Positions 1 to 13,861 of a stretch of DNA of 64,000 nucleotides are shown here, piece after piece. A program made the translations under genes and the position numbers. Source of the DNA: Pratylenchus scribneri (taxonomy: Eukaryota; Nematoda; Chromadorea; Rhabditida; Pratylenchidae); the NCBI GenBank assembly GCA_030063045.1, contig JAQSEB010000012.1:682001-746000 (forward strand), given 5' to 3'. The notes under the pieces were generated by a model that did not search any database, was not told the DNA's origin, and saw nothing but the letters and a program-made list of their open reading frames with translations. Position 1 is the stretch's first letter. Each line of letters begins with the position of its first letter.

Positions 1-3000
1 ATAAAATTATGAAAAATAATAATAAAATCATAAAATAAAATCTAAACTCAAAATGCGACCAAATATAATCGATAATCGTCGTCAACATGAAAGGAGGGAT
101 ATACATTTATGTAACGCTCATTGTTGGCAACAATGAAAAACATAATAATTAATAAAATATTTTAATTTCTAGGATTCCACTGTGTGAATTAGGGAAAGCT
201 AACGAGGGATGGTGCCTTTTTAAAAATTAATAAAATTTTAAATTCAAAACAAATAATTGCTTGATTCAAGCAATATTACTAAATTTGAAAATAAAAAATA
301 AATAAAATTATTAAAACATCAGCCATGTAAAATATATAAGATTAAAATGAATGATTATTCAAACTTATACGAATTATAATAATTTAAAAAAACAAAATAA
401 AGTATATCAAAATAAAAAAAAATATAAAATATTATTGCAAGAAAAAATTTAAAAATATTTTTTCATATATTCAGATAAAAAAATTAAATAATTTTTTTTT
501 GTAAAAAAAAATATAAATCATGAGACAATATTTAATTATCAAATATCAAATCCAATCTTCGAAATCAATTACACACTGTTCAATTTAATAAATTTTTTAA
601 TTATATTTTAATTTTTAATCTTATATATATAAAAATATAATAATATTAAATATATTATTGTAATTTTATTCAGGATATAAATATTGTAAAAAAATTAAGA
701 AAATTTTTTTAAAAATCAAATATATTAAAAATTTTTTATAAAGTTATCGCCACAAACAATGCATCAAATATAGTAAAACTTTCAAAGAGGAAGTGTAAGA
801 CGAAATCGATTTTTATCTTAAATCAAAAAAATTTTTTAATAATTTTTGAATCGAAAAAGATTCCATAAAATTTGACGATTTATAAGGAAAAAATAGTGAG
901 AAATTTTATTTAAAAAAGAATTATCAAAAATCTATCTATGTATAAGATACATTTTTAAAAAATTTAAAAAAAATTAATATATAATTTAAAAATAAATTTA
1001 AATATTATAATTACTGACACACTATATTCATCGTTATCTATGATGGCTTAGAATGGTCAGATGAGAACGGGCATAGGGAAGACCGATCGCTTCAACACAG
1101 CCTTGGGAATTGAAAAGTGAATAAATTATTGAGTAGAAGAAATTTGAAGAAATTATAAAATAAAAAATTTTAATTTATATTCAGAATTTTTATTAATATT
1201 ATAGATATTATTATTGTAAATTTTTACATTATATTTAAATTTTTAAATTTAATTATATAAATTTAATTGGGAATAAAAATTTTTATTAATTTTTATGAAT
1301 TATATTAAGTGTATTATTTATTGATTATTTATATTATATTTAATTGAATATATTAATGTATTATTTTAATGTTTTTTATGGATGGTTGTTAGGATTGGAT
1401 TGAATTGGCCGATAATGATGTTTTATCAACAACAACATTTTTTCGCGCATTGTATTAAAATTGGCGCCGCAAAATCATTAGCTCATAATCTAATTTTTAT
1501 ACTTATTATGACGCGAGGCAAGTTTCGACCCTTTCCTAATTAAAAAGTTAAAAAATGAGCGGAATTCTAATTGTGTCCAGAGGAAATGGCAAAATAATTT
1601 ATTGATTTAATAGAATATTATAATCGAAAAGTGGAAGAAATGGCCATGGAAGGAATAATTTACTTTAATTTATTTAAATTATGCACAATTTTATGATATC
1701 ATTTTATTCATTTAATCATTTGTCTGGTGTTAAAATAAAATATATTAAAGCAAATAGATTTAAAAAAGATTAAAAAAAATAAATCAAGCAAAATTTTACA
1801 TTATATTTTGTCTTATCAAATTTAAAATAAAAATTAGTTTTTTCCTCGTAAGTTTTAATTATAATTTTATTCATAATTAAAATAGAGCTTAAAAATATTT
1901 ATTAATTTTGTATAGAAAAAATATTTTAATTTATAAAATTATTTAAAATGCAAAAAGATATTATTCAAAAATATAAAAAGATAAATAATTAAATTAATTA
2001 AAAATTTAAAATAATTAATTAAAAAATTTTATATGTTTTTTAAACAAAAATCTAAAATAATAATTTATTTATTATATATTTTTTAATTAATTAAATTTAT
2101 TGAAGTAAATAAAATCGGCTGAATAATTTAAAATATTGCAGGAAATTTTTTGCTGATCCATCAATCCCTCGTCCCATCCCCCCCACCGTCATATTTTATC
2201 CGCCCTCTCCAGCCGAATCCTAATTTACAGTACCTCCCTCCATTCGGAATTTTGCGAATAATTATTTAATTCAATCAAATTTATAATGATTAATAATAAA
2301 TTAGTTTTTAATAAATTTTTAGAATTATCAAATAAATATAATTAAGAATTATTTCACTAATATTTTTAAAAAAAAATTGATGAATATAATAAAAATCATA
2401 TTTATTTATTTATTAAAAATAATTAAAAAATAAAATGCAATAAATTAATATTAAAATATAAAATTTTTTATATAATTTAAATAAATAATAAAAAAATAAA
2501 AATTATTAATTTATAATATATAATAAAAATAAAAGTATGCAAATTTTTAAACAAATGCTAATTGTAGGTGGAAATATTTGATAGTAAAAAAAACTTTCCA
2601 AAAAGGATAAATTATTTTCATTTGTTTATATAAAATGATAAAAAAAAATAATTTTCTAGATGAAATATTAATATAAATTTTTATTGAAAATTTTAATACT
2701 AATAATGGAGTTTGAAGTTAAAAACAAGAAAATCAATGTTTTATTAAATCTAAAAAAATAGAAAATAAAAAAGATTATTATAATGACTGATAGATACTTA
2801 ATTAAATTAATAAATATGAATTAAAATCAAGAATATTAATCCTTTAATATATTAGAATTATCTGCGTAAAAGAGATTCAACGAAAATTCGGAAGCAATAG
2901 TAAGTTCCAAAGAACCGGTTGGAGTGGGCTATGCTTGTTCAGATTTTTGTTGAAAAAATGAGATTTGTTTTTAAATTTTTATAAATCAAGTAAAAAAATC

Positions 3001-3480
3001 AAAAAAAAATTAAATTTATATAATAAAATCTAATTTGACATTATAAATCAATTTTTCATTTGTGATTTGAGAATGAATATTAATTAAAATTATATAACAA
3101 AAAATAATCCTATTGCTTTGAATAAAATTAAATATTCTAATTAAGTAATAATGTAAAATTGTCTTTATTTGAAAATTTTTAATTATTTTCTAATTTATTT
3201 CGAGAAAATACAATGGGTATTAATCAGTTAAAAATAACATATAAAATCGACAAATAACATAAAGTTTTTTAACAAAATAAAATTATGGATTAAAAAAATT
3301 TATTTTTTTTCATTCATAAATATAATCATAATTATTTTCATACTAAAAAAATAAATAATCAATCATTCAAATAAATTAAAATGAAAGATAATAGAGAGAT
3401 ATTTTATTCGGCATTAAAAAACGAAATAAAAATATTCTTTATTTAATTATTTTAAAAACCAATATTTATTTTTTTTCTAG
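1..3480. other. AT-rich stretch with short complex islands, no identified gene
   Basis: Very A+T-rich sequence, mostly runs of A, T and ATAAA/TTAAA words. Higher-complexity islands lie at about 61-130, 173-226, 1015-1110, 1382-1660, 2140-2250 and 2870-2950. The island at 173 follows an acceptor-like TTTTAATTTCTAG and then reads open for 18 codons to a TAA. The island at 1382 holds an ATG-initiated frame of 53 codons ending at 1543. No protein family is recognised in any of them. They could be exons of an unrecognised gene or decayed inserts. Confidence 0.5.
2166..2184 (-). other. Potential G-quadruplex motif
   Basis: The plus strand reads CCC-TCGT-CCC-AT-CCC-C-CCC, so the minus strand has four G-triplets with loops of 1, 2 and 4 nt. 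This fits the usual G3-N(1-7) rule. It lies in a C-rich island (about 2150-2250) surrounded by over 80% A+T. The pattern is seen directly; folding or function is inference. Confidence 0.6.
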
Positions 3481-3638
3481 TTTTGATAATAAGTGACAAA
3501 TTTCAACCGTCTTATATGCCTGATCAAATATGTCTCAGAAACCAAGACACCGTAGAAGATCATTTTCGAATGATAATTTTCTCGCATATGGTTCGGATAA
3601 AGCGTTTCAAAAACAATACAAGAAGGAGAAATAACAAA
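3481..3638 (+). CDS. Candidate internal exon, unknown protein
   Basis: The segment is bounded on the left by an acceptor-like polypyrimidine stretch, ATTTATTTTTTTTCTAG ending at 3480. On the right it is bounded by a GTAAAAT donor at 3639. Only one frame is open: after two leading bases the codons run from TTG at 3483 to the donor in phase 0, about 52 codons. The peptide is mixed in composition, with a Q/P/D/E-containing first half and a basic C-terminal part (KRFKNNTRRRNNK). The open frame continues 27 nt into the putative intron before a TAA. No domain is recognised. Splice signals are frequent by chance in this sequence, so this could be coincidence. The rise in complexity exactly between the two sites is the main support. 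Confidence 0.25.
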
Positions 3639-6600
3639 GTAAAATTAAAAATTACATTGGCCTAATATCAATTAACAGAATAATAAAATTGTTTAATAAA
3701 AGAAAAAAAATATATTAAATTGAAAAAAAGCAATCATTGATATTATAAGAATGTTTGTGGCAAATTAATTTTTAAAAAAATACAAGGGACTTTTTTCCAA
3801 AAACTAGACATATTTTAAATAAATTTTTTAAAAAATTTTTTATAATGCATAATCATAATTTAATTCATATATTATAATAGAGAAAATAAAATACTCAATG
3901 TATTTCCAAATAAATTAAAAGAATAAATTGAAATGATACCATTAATTCATCACATTCATTATATTGATATTGAATAATTAAATTTAATAAAATTATAGAA
4001 AAAAAATTTAAAATTGATAAAAAATATCATAAAAATAACATAAATATTTGAAATGATAAATTCTTCTTTATAAATATATAATTTTATATTTAAATTTAAA
4101 AAAAGTTAACATAAAAATAATAAATTGAAAAATGTCGGAGAAATTTTAATTTTATAAAACATTTTATCAGAATAATATTTGAATTTAAATTAAAAATCAT
4201 ATCAAATAAATAATTAATTAAAAATTTTTAAAAATTATATATTTTTATGATAATAAAATTAAAAATTTAAAGTGAATTCATAATCAAATAATTGAATTGA
4301 ATCAAATTTAATTTTATAGAAAAAAAATATTATTGAAAATCTCACTATGTTGTATAAAAATATAATTTATAAAATTTCATCATATCAATGCCGAATGAGA
4401 ATTTATTATAGAAATTTATTGATGAGGATTTCCACTTTCCATGAATTATTTTAATTTGTTTTATAAGAGTTTCATTATTAAAGAAGAAATATGATGAGTG
4501 ACCCGCGTTAATCAGCTTTTGTGAATTCAATAGATAATATATTATCAATACAAAAAATTATAATTAAAAAGGATCAATCTTGTATTGGGAAAAAATATTT
4601 GCAAAAATTAGAATCAAATTGGTATAAGCTTTCGATAGAAAAAATCCATACAAATTATTGAAAAATATATTATAATTATTAGTGAGAATAAATCAAATTT
4701 CATAATTTGTAATAAAAAATTAGGATATATAAATTATTTAAAATAAATTTTGATAAAATGTTTGAAAAATTATTCAATTAGGTTTTCATATTTTGAAATA
4801 AATTTTTTTGGAAATAAAAATTAATTATATATGCAATTTATTAGTAAAAAAAAACTAAAAAAAGAAATTTATTAAAAATAAAAATATTTATATAAATACA
4901 ATATTTTATATTATAGAAAATTAAGTTTTATTCAAAGGAAATTCTATAAATTAACCAAATTTAACTTAATATATAACTCGACTTTGTGTGTGATTTTCTT
5001 GCCTAAAGGAAGCCACTGGAATATTGGTAATATTGAAATTGGAAACTGACTGAGAAAGGCTTATAAAAAGAAGAGATTAAACAATTTTTAGTTTGAAATT
5101 AATGATTTAATGATAATAATAATTTTATTAAATATTATGTTAACATAAATATTATTAATAAATTAATTTGTTTTAAAAAATAAATTTAAAATTAAATTAA
5201 AATTTTGTAATATATCGTATAAAAAATTTAAGATTAAGAAAAAAATGCCTTATAAAATGACTGCTTATGAATTTGTGAAATGTAAAAATTCTATATTTAA
5301 TGCTGTCTATAATTAATAATAAAAATATTAAATAAAATATTAATATTTTTAAAATTAATTTATATTATACGATTATTTTTTAATTTATAAATTCTAATAA
5401 AAAATCTTGATTATATCTTTTATTTATGAAGGAAAACCTAAAGTTTTCTGAATTTAGAAACAATTGAATTTATTTAGATGGCAAAAATATGTGAAATAGA
5501 TATTTTGCGGAAAACCAATGTTAAATCATGCCCAGATTTAAAGTGGGAAACATATAATATATACAAATGAATAATTTAATAAAATCATCAATTTTTATCA
5601 GTAATTAAAATTTTATTAAAATATTTTAATTTCTTAATTTATTTTAAATTAAAAATTTTGTTAAATATTTAACTCAAAATTCATGAATAATTTTTATAAA
5701 AAATGGATTTAAGTAAGAAGAAATTAATTCAATTCAATAAAATTCTTAGAAAAATATTGTAATATAGAATTTAACAAAATTAATTAAATTATTGATTTCA
5801 GAAAATTTTATAAAACTTAAATATGTAGAAATTTATCAAAAATTTTAAAAAAATTATTTCAATTATTTGAAAATTGAATATGCCACAATCTAATAAATCA
5901 ATCGCAGCCATGGCTCTTGCCGCAGCTCTCTAGTTAAACATAAATGGCTAGCCAAAGAAATATCTATTTGACACAGAAGTATCTTTCACAGCTAAGTCCG
6001 TTTCAAGAATATATAATAAAGAATTTAAAATAAAGAAAATTTTATTAGTAATAAATTAGTTGTAAATAAATATCATTGATTAATTATAGAAAATTAATAT
6101 GATTTATTAAATCCGTAAAATCAATAGAGATGAGCGAATTCAACTGGAAGATTCTAGGCAAAATCCCTGAAACATATTTTATAAAGGTAGAAGTGAAACT
6201 TGCAATATAACTAGTTCCTTTGCGCGTTTGTTATTGGCCATTCTTAAATTTATAAATTAGGAAGAAACATATATAATAGATCGGAATGAAATTGAATAAA
6301 TATGATCGATAATTATTTATGAAAAATTAAAATAACGATATTAATGTAAAAAAATAAATCTTGAATAATTATTATGAATCTTATATAGATAGTAATTTTT
6401 TAGGTTAAAGAAATCACATTTTATAGATCAATATGCAGAATTAATCAATATTGTATTCTAAGGCTGTGAAATGAAAAAAGATGAATAAATAAAAATAATT
6501 AAATTGACTTAAATTTAACCAATAATTTAATTAATAAATTTTTTAAATTTCTTTTGAGGAATTTTATCAAAAAATTAAAAAATAAATAATAATTTATTAG

Positions 6601-6947
6601 AGACCATATTTGAAATCCATCAAGAAGACCAAGATATATGTGCAATCAACGTCCATCTATATGGAGTCCTAAGGTCAAATACTTTTCAATTAAACTTGTT
6701 TTATAGAGATTTTGATAGAAATATTTTAATAAAAAATTGAAGCATGATGTGTAATAAAATATTATTTAATTAAATTTAATTTAAAATATTATTTATTTTT
6801 ATAAAAATAAAATTTAAATGTTATGAGAAAGTAATTATAATTCTTAAATAAAGTCAATAAAATTTATAAATAAAAAATTATTAATAGAAAATTGTAAAAT
6901 GAATTTATTTTATTACAAATCAAATTTTAAATTTTTTTAATTTTTAG
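3639..6947. other. AT-rich stretch with small islands
   Basis: Mostly A/T-rich low-complexity DNA. Islands of more balanced composition occur at about 4380-4545, 4976-5060, 5880-6000, 6120-6245 and 6600-6690. The 4380-4545 island is open on the minus strand for 67 codons. The 6600-6690 island has two plus-strand frames open. Nothing identifiable was found; no tRNA or repeat family was seen. Confidence 0.45.
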
Positions 6948-7096
6948 ATACTAAAAATTATCAAAGAGTAAAAATTCTCATATCAAGAATGCCCGCATCA
7001 ATGCTACGTCTCTATTCAAACATCCACATATTATCTGCGAAATCAACTGATAAATGCATTAAAAATCTAACGACTCTCAGGGCCAATCTTCGATAA
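6948..7096 (+). CDS. Candidate 3'-terminal exon, unknown protein
   Basis: The segment follows a strong acceptor-like tract (TTTTTTTAATTTTTAG ending at 6947) and reads open for 48 codons to TAA at 7094-7096. An in-frame ATG lies at the centre, and the peptide that follows it begins MPASMLRLYSNIHILSAKS. The composition is much less A/T-biased than the flanks and contains C, H, R, A and G residues that are rare in chance frames here. No domain or homologue is recognised. It might be a terminal exon of a multi-exon gene or a chance open frame. A second complex segment at about 7100-7175 follows it without a clear splice donor. Confidence 0.2.
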
Positions 7097-10000
7097 TCAT
7101 GGCTAAATTCTGTGAAGTAATTATAAATATATTTGAATATAGATGTGGCGGGAAGATGGCCAGAGGTTAATTCCAAAAAATATTTTTAAAATATTAGCAA
7201 ATAATTAAATATAATAAGATATTATAATTTTTATAATTTGATATGATGAAATGAAAGACTTCTAAAAATTTTAAATGGGTAGAGTCTTAAAATAATTATA
7301 AAATAAAAAATAAAACTATGAATTTTAAAATAAAAATATAAATCTTTAAATAATTAAACTGTTCTGTGATTATTAATAAAAATCCATTATTAATTAAATT
7401 AAGAAATATAGAAAATATTTATTAAATTGTTAATATAAATTTAAATAGTATTGAAATAAATAATTTTTAAAAAAATATGCTAATTTTTTAAAAATAGAAA
7501 AATAAAAAAAATAATTTGTAGCATTTGATCTAATTAAATTATAATATGAAATAAGTTTTATAAAATATTTAAAGAAAATTAATAAAATATTATAATTTGT
7601 ATAAAAAGGTAGAAATAAAATCATATAATATTTTTCATTAAAAAAAATAATCAATCAATAAATATATAAATTCCTCTGCCTTTTAATAATGATTTATATT
7701 CAAATGATATTATTTTTAAAAACTAATTTAAAAATAGCCAATATTGTTAAATTTTTTATAACTATTTATTGTAAAATAAATCTATCTGAAGAAGAATAAA
7801 AAATAATAATAATAAATAATTTTATAATAAAATATAGAAAAGTAAATAGTATCTATTAATAAAAATTTAAAAATTAATCAAGATAAATGCCAAAAAAATC
7901 ATTAATTTAAGGTAAGGGAATAATAAATACTTGTTTAATTATTATATTTAAGAAATTAATTAATTTACATATTATTTTTAAGAAATTAGTATTCATAAAA
8001 TATAAATAAAATAGAAAATAAAATAAGAACAAACAAATAAAAAATTTAAAAAAAAAAATTTCAATTAATACATAAATTACCTAATTAAATATTTTTATTA
8101 AAGAAGAAATTATAAAAAATTTTGAATAAAAAATTTTGGGTTTGAGATAATTTATTTTCTTTTCAATATAAATCAGATTAAATTAAAAAAAATTATAAAA
8201 AATTTAATTTATTTATTTAAATAATCATAAATATATTTTAATTCCAAAAATATTTTTAAAAAATATTTCCCAAAATATAAGCGAACGAGGAAATAAAAAC
8301 CTAAGACTGCATGGGATTCATGAATAGAGAATAAATAAATATAATTTTTAATTTCAAATTTATCCACTATATGGAAAAATATCATCAAATTAAAATTAAA
8401 AATAAATTTAAAATTAATATAAAAAATTTTACATATATATTATAAAAAAATAATCAAAAAACAAAAAAATATCGTTGTTATGCAAATAAAATTCAAATAT
8501 TAAATCCTAATTATTATTATTAAATTAGAAAGAATTTAAATTACTACTTTAAAAAATATGAAATATAACCAAGGCATAATATTTTATGCAAATTAAAAAT
8601 TTAAATTTATTTTATTTTTAATTAATACGGCGATTTACATTTCTGTAAAAAAATTAATTTTAATAATGGAATAAAAATTAAAGAATTTTTTAATGATTTT
8701 ATTCTTAGTCAGTTACGATTAACAATTTGGACAAATTACAAAATATTTCTAAGTTTCGACGAATTTTACAAAATAATAATGTAATTTATATTCATTATTA
8801 GAATCATCAAAACAAAAATAATTAAAGATGAATAAAAAGGAAAAAAATATTTAAATGTAAAAAGGGAAGAAATTATTTGCATTTAAATTATGAATTTAAA
8901 ATAATAATATATATAAATATTGGGGCATGGTTGGCATAAGAAAAGAAATTAAATTTTATTTTAGATGTAGAATATATTAATAAAAAAGAATAAAAGAATA
9001 AATTGCATCATAGTTATATAAGTTATTAAAAATATATTATAATTTTATTTATTGCTAACAACAAATTCAAAATAGGCACGAAATGTTGAATTATTATAAT
9101 TAAAAAGTATAATAAAAAATTCTTTAGAATTAATCCTAATAGCGATTAAAATAATTAAATGTCAAAATCTAATGCAAAAATTAATAAATCTATAACATTT
9201 AAAAATATGAATAAAAAACAAAACATAAGAAATCATTTAAATAATTATTTCCAAGAAAAATAAACAACATTTTTATCGAATAGTTATAATACATTGCATT
9301 ATAAAAAATATAAATTATAATTTTGCTATATAAACAGAACACCCAAGAAATTAGTGAAGAGTATAGGCTAATAAAAATAAAAATTAAAAAAATAAATTAT
9401 AAAAATTTTTTTCGTCCGAAATGTTATTAAACTCTTAAAAATAAATTAAATTATTATAAAAATATATTATTGAAATTAAAAATTCGAAAATATATTTTGA
9501 ATAAATTTGTAAAATGAAAAATTATATAAATTTGTAAAAATTATTTAGACCAGAGATTAAATATAGTGATCTAAAAAAAGCCTATATGTTGATATTGTGA
9601 ATTGATATTTTTATAATCTTACAACAAATTTAAAAATTATAGTCATATTAAAAATAAAAAAACAATCCTCTAACAACATATAAAATCTTATATATATTAG
9701 ACAAAATGGGAAATTATTTAATTATATTCAGAAAAAGATATAATTATTTATGAGAAAATTTTATGGAAAAAATTTTATGAAAAATTTTTTATTTCAAACA
9801 TTTTAAAATTCAAAATTAGTACTCAATCTGATGCAATGTAGAAATTAAGTGCATCTATAAGAAGATTAATTAATAAAATTTACTGGAATTTGTATTAAAA
9901 TTTTTAATAATTCAATATTATTTGTTGTTTAACCAACCAGTAATCAAACCAATCAGAAAACCATAATAATTTGAGGAATAAATTGTTGTTGCTAAAATTT

Positions 10001-12997
10001 ATGTTTTATCATGTTTGGATAAAATATTTTTGTTAATTTTTTAATATTTCTCTTTTACACAAGTTGATATTTCTTTACAAATTTATATTTTTTTACAAAA
10101 TTATCAAATTTTTTAAATCAGTTATAGTAATGATCGAAACATTAATTTGCATAGAATGTGAAACCTCCGGCTTTCCCGACAAGATTGACTACTTAATGCC
10201 TCCAAAAAATAATGAAACACGAACCACAAGAAAATAGATAATTTATTTATCGAACGAATAATTTCTTGCGTTTTTTAAATTTATTATAATTATTATATCG
10301 GCTTATTACATTTTAAAAATATAAAATTATTAAAAAATTAATTGATAAAATTATAATTAGTTAATTAAAAATAAAGAATCAATGTATTAATTTGTAACTT
10401 TTTTGGAAGAAAAAAATTTTTGGCATACCATCTTCTTAGATTAAAAATATTTATTTTATTTTTAATTACAATAAAGAATTTAAACTATGAGAATAAATTT
10501 TTGTTTAATTTTCATAAATAAATTATAAATTTATTATATTATAATATACATAAATTAGTTAAAAAAAATCATTTTTTCAAATGATTAAAAATTTTTTTTC
10601 AAAAATTAACATATTTAAATTCTATAATTTGTGTAATAGACGAAATTATTCACGGAACAAAATTGATATATTGAAATAAAATCAATAATAAAATCCATTA
10701 AAAATTTAATAAGTATAATCAGGCAAAAATGGAGAAATTAAAATAAAAATATTTTATTTGAAAAAATTAGACAATTTCCGCACAGAAACAAAAAAAAATA
10801 ATTTTATATATTATTGTATCACAAAAAAATTTAAAGAAAATACAACATCAAGAAGTTATTTATTTATAAGTGATGAATCGATTGATAGCAATTCGAATAA
10901 ATTAATAAAAATGCAAAAAATTTTTATTTCAAACATTTTTTTATCAACCGCAAAAATTTCGCCCACAAATTAAAAATTGAACAGGAAGGCCGATCACAAA
11001 TCATATGATTAATTATTTTATTTATGAACTATCTTATTGCAACAGAAATGAACTTCACTTCGAATCATTGCCTAACGGCTATGTAGAGAATTTAAAAAGA
11101 GTGGAAAAAATTTAAAAATTCTAAAATATAATAATTTATTATTTAAGAAATTAATAAATATAATTCTGAAATTAATTTTTTTATAAATATATTAGAATAT
11201 AATATATTTAAAACAGATATATGCATATAGGAAAAGATGATTAATTATGTATGAAACAATTTATTAAGAAATTAATAAAGCAACAATAATTTTTAAGCAG
11301 TAATATATTATATAATTTTTAAAATTATTCATTCATAAAAGATAAAATTGAAATAATTTGTAGGCATAAGCAGAAAAATTTAAGCTTCAAAATAAAATTG
11401 CATGATTGCAAGACATAATATTTATAAAATATTTATAAATGCTTAAATATTTTGAAAAAAAAATCTGAAATTACATTAAAAAGAAAAATAATAAATTGTT
11501 TAATGAGATTAAATTAAATTCTATAATAAAAATAAATTGCAAAATGAGACTAAAATTAATTTTAAAATAATGTCTTCAATCTTTAATGATATGCGTCGAT
11601 TATGAAAATAAATAATTTTCATTTTCATACCCTTTATTTCGATCTTCTCAATTCCTTAAATACTAATACGTATGAGATGCCCTATGGGCCATTCTTGTCT
11701 CTCTTTTATATATGAATTTTTGTTTTTTATCTATTTTTTTAAAAATATCGTTTAAAATCATTTTAACAATAATCTCAAAGAAATGAATAATAACGACCTT
11801 GGTAAGAAATGAAGTTCAATTTTAATAATGTAAAATGTTAATAATTTTTATTCAATTAGATTTAAGAAAAAATTATTATTGCAAGCAGTATTAATTCTCT
11901 TTTAGTGATTATTTATAATTTTCTATAACAATGAAGAAAATATATATTTAATTTTAATTATTAATTACATTATCTTTTAAGCCTAATTCGATTTTTCTTT
12001 AATAATAAATTTGTAAATTAATAATATAAAAATATATGTTTATTAATAAATTTGATTTAATTAATTTATCCTTTCTAATATACCAAAATTAAATTTTGTA
12101 AAATTTATCTAATAATAAAATGATTAAATTATTCTATATATATTTTAAAACATATGATATTGATGAGAGAATCTCGAATATTTTTAAATATATATCGATA
12201 AAAAATGCTATTAAATAATTTTGGAGAAATAATTAGACAATATGCAGTAAATAATTAATAATAATAACTAAATTATTTATTCAGATATAGTTTTATAAAC
12301 AATAATAATATTATAATAAAATTTATACTTGCATTCTTCTATTAGACAAAATATAAGTCCTGAATATGATTTAAAGGCGGTCACTTTAGTGCAAAATAAT
12401 GGAACTATTGTGTAATACTGAAAAAATTATAAATGAATTGAAGTCAAAATCAGTATATGTATTTAAAAATATGAATCTTATCAATTAGAATACATTCATG
12501 ATCGTATTTAATTTGATAAAATGAAATTATTAATTTTATTCGCTTAATTACATTTCTTTAAGTAATACTTGGTATCTGACACCATAATTTGAATGATATA
12601 TAAATAAAAATTTTGTACATTTATTATAAGTGTAAAATTTTACACCTTTTCTCTGCATTTTAAAAATTTTTCCGTCTCATCTAAGAAGCAAGCGAAGAAG
12701 AAGTGCAATTAATTCACGCTCGCACTTTACATATATTTTATTTAAAAATTAATTAAAATTTTTTGTTGATAAAATTATTTTAAGAATTCAATTTTGATAA
12801 ACATTTTTATGAAAATACTTCGGCCGCCATCGATAATCCCATCAAATATTAACTTTATAAAAATTATTAAAATTATTATAATAATTTTAAAATAATTTAG
12901 TAAAAAAAATTAATTATATTATCAAAAATTTAAAATATTCAAATAATAAAATATTTCCTTTATAATAAAAAAAATAAATTAATTTAAAAAATTTTTG
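7097..12997. other. Long AT-rich stretch, no identified gene
   Basis: Nearly uniform A/T-rich DNA with poly-A/poly-T runs and ATAAT words. Weak islands sit at about 8276-8330, 10140-10260, 10980-11100, 11590-11720, 12350-12420, 12540-12720 and 12815-12850. A 71-codon plus frame at 10758-10973 (rich in K, N, S, I) is within chance expectation. No tRNA, repeat unit or transposon terminus was recognised. Confidence 0.45.
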
Positions 12998-13310
12998 ATA
13001 TTCAACTGTGGTCTTGTTGCGAGCCCTTTCACCGCAAACAAATTGCCCGGAAGGGATTTGGGCAGGTTCAATGCTGGTCAATGAAAAAGGGGGAATTTGC
13101 CAATGATGAATGAATGGATGATGATAGGTTGCCAATGTTTGAATGTTGCCAATGTGTGAATGAATGGATGGATTTGCCAATGATTGGATTGATGGAATGA
13201 ATGAATTGGACCCCAATGATCAATGTGAATGGGCGAATGGATGAATTGTGGCCCTAGTGGCCAAAGAACCGCCAACACTTGACTCAAACTCAAACTTGGG
13301 TAATTAAACC
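12998..13310. repeat. TTGCCAATG / GAATG-rich degenerate repeat block
   Basis: An abrupt change from over 80% A+T to a G/T/A-rich, C-poor plus strand. The 9-mer TTGCCAATG (or its TTTGCCAATG form) recurs four times between about 13094 and 13185, interleaved with GAATGAATGGATG words. The same TTGCCAATG word occurs once in each arm of the palindrome at 27 kb. Antisense open frames here translate to H/S/I-rich repetitive peptides and are best read as by-products of the DNA repeat. The block is probably a degenerate minisatellite or a decayed mobile element; boundaries are approximate. Confidence 0.55.
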
Positions 13311-13346
13311 TTTATCACGATTAAATATAATACAAAATACACGAAT

Positions 13347-13838
13347 TTAAATAAATTTATAAATGTAATTGTGTGTATGGAAAAGTGTGTATGGTATGGA
13401 AATGTGTGTATGTGGGTTAATGCCAATGGGTGTAGATGATGGCGAAGATTTGGGCCCAATGCCCTTTGATGAATGTGGATGATGTTGATGGTGGCCCCAA
13501 TGGCCGATTGAAGATGGAGAAGGGCCCAATGGCCAAAATGCAGAATGAAGATGAGAATGAAATGGAATGACTAAATTGATGATAAATATAAAGAGTGAAA
13601 ATGGTGATCGAAAAGGGCTGATTTTTTGGTAGTAAACAATTTTGTAAACTAACAAAGGATTCATGTGAATATGAGTGGGAATGATTGTGTGATAATTTTC
13701 ATATGAACTAATGAATTTTGAATGTATTTGTATTCTAGCGAGAGTGGTTGAAGTTTGTGCTAAAAAGGGACAAAAATGGAATGGGGTGGAGGCAAAATGG
13801 GAGGAAAAGGGGAAGGCGACTGATAAGGAAACAATCAT
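13347..13838 (-). CDS. Longest open frame in the window; doubtful coding value
   Basis: A 163-codon ATG-to-stop frame on the minus strand, the longest in the window. The plus strand here is rich in G, A and T and poor in C. This makes the minus strand read as H-, P-, S- and F-rich codons and suppresses TAA, TAG and TGA. The peptide has repeated SPSS/SSP and HxH patterns (for example GHWGHHQHHPHSS) and no recognisable domain, signal peptide or catalytic motif. It adjoins the TTGCCAATG repeat block and shares its GGCCCAATGG-type words. I regard it as a probable by-product of strand-asymmetric repeat DNA, though an unrecognised gene cannot be excluded. Confidence 0.15.
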   Translation of the reverse strand: MIVSLSVAFPFSSHFASTPFHFCPFLAQTSTTLARIQIHSKFISSYENYHTIIPTHIHMNPLLVYKIVYYQKISPFRSPFSLFIFIINLVIPFHSHLHSAFWPLGPSPSSIGHWGHHQHHPHSSKGIGPKSSPSSTPIGINPHTHISIPYTLFHTHNYIYKFI

Positions 13839-13861
13839 CTTTTTCTTCTTCCTTCTTTATT

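Noticed and set aside
12914..13293. Overlapping minus-strand frames of 100 and 71 codons
   Set aside because: Both translate the GAATG/GCCAATG repeat into H/S/I-rich strings; two overlapping frames on repeat DNA are not genes.
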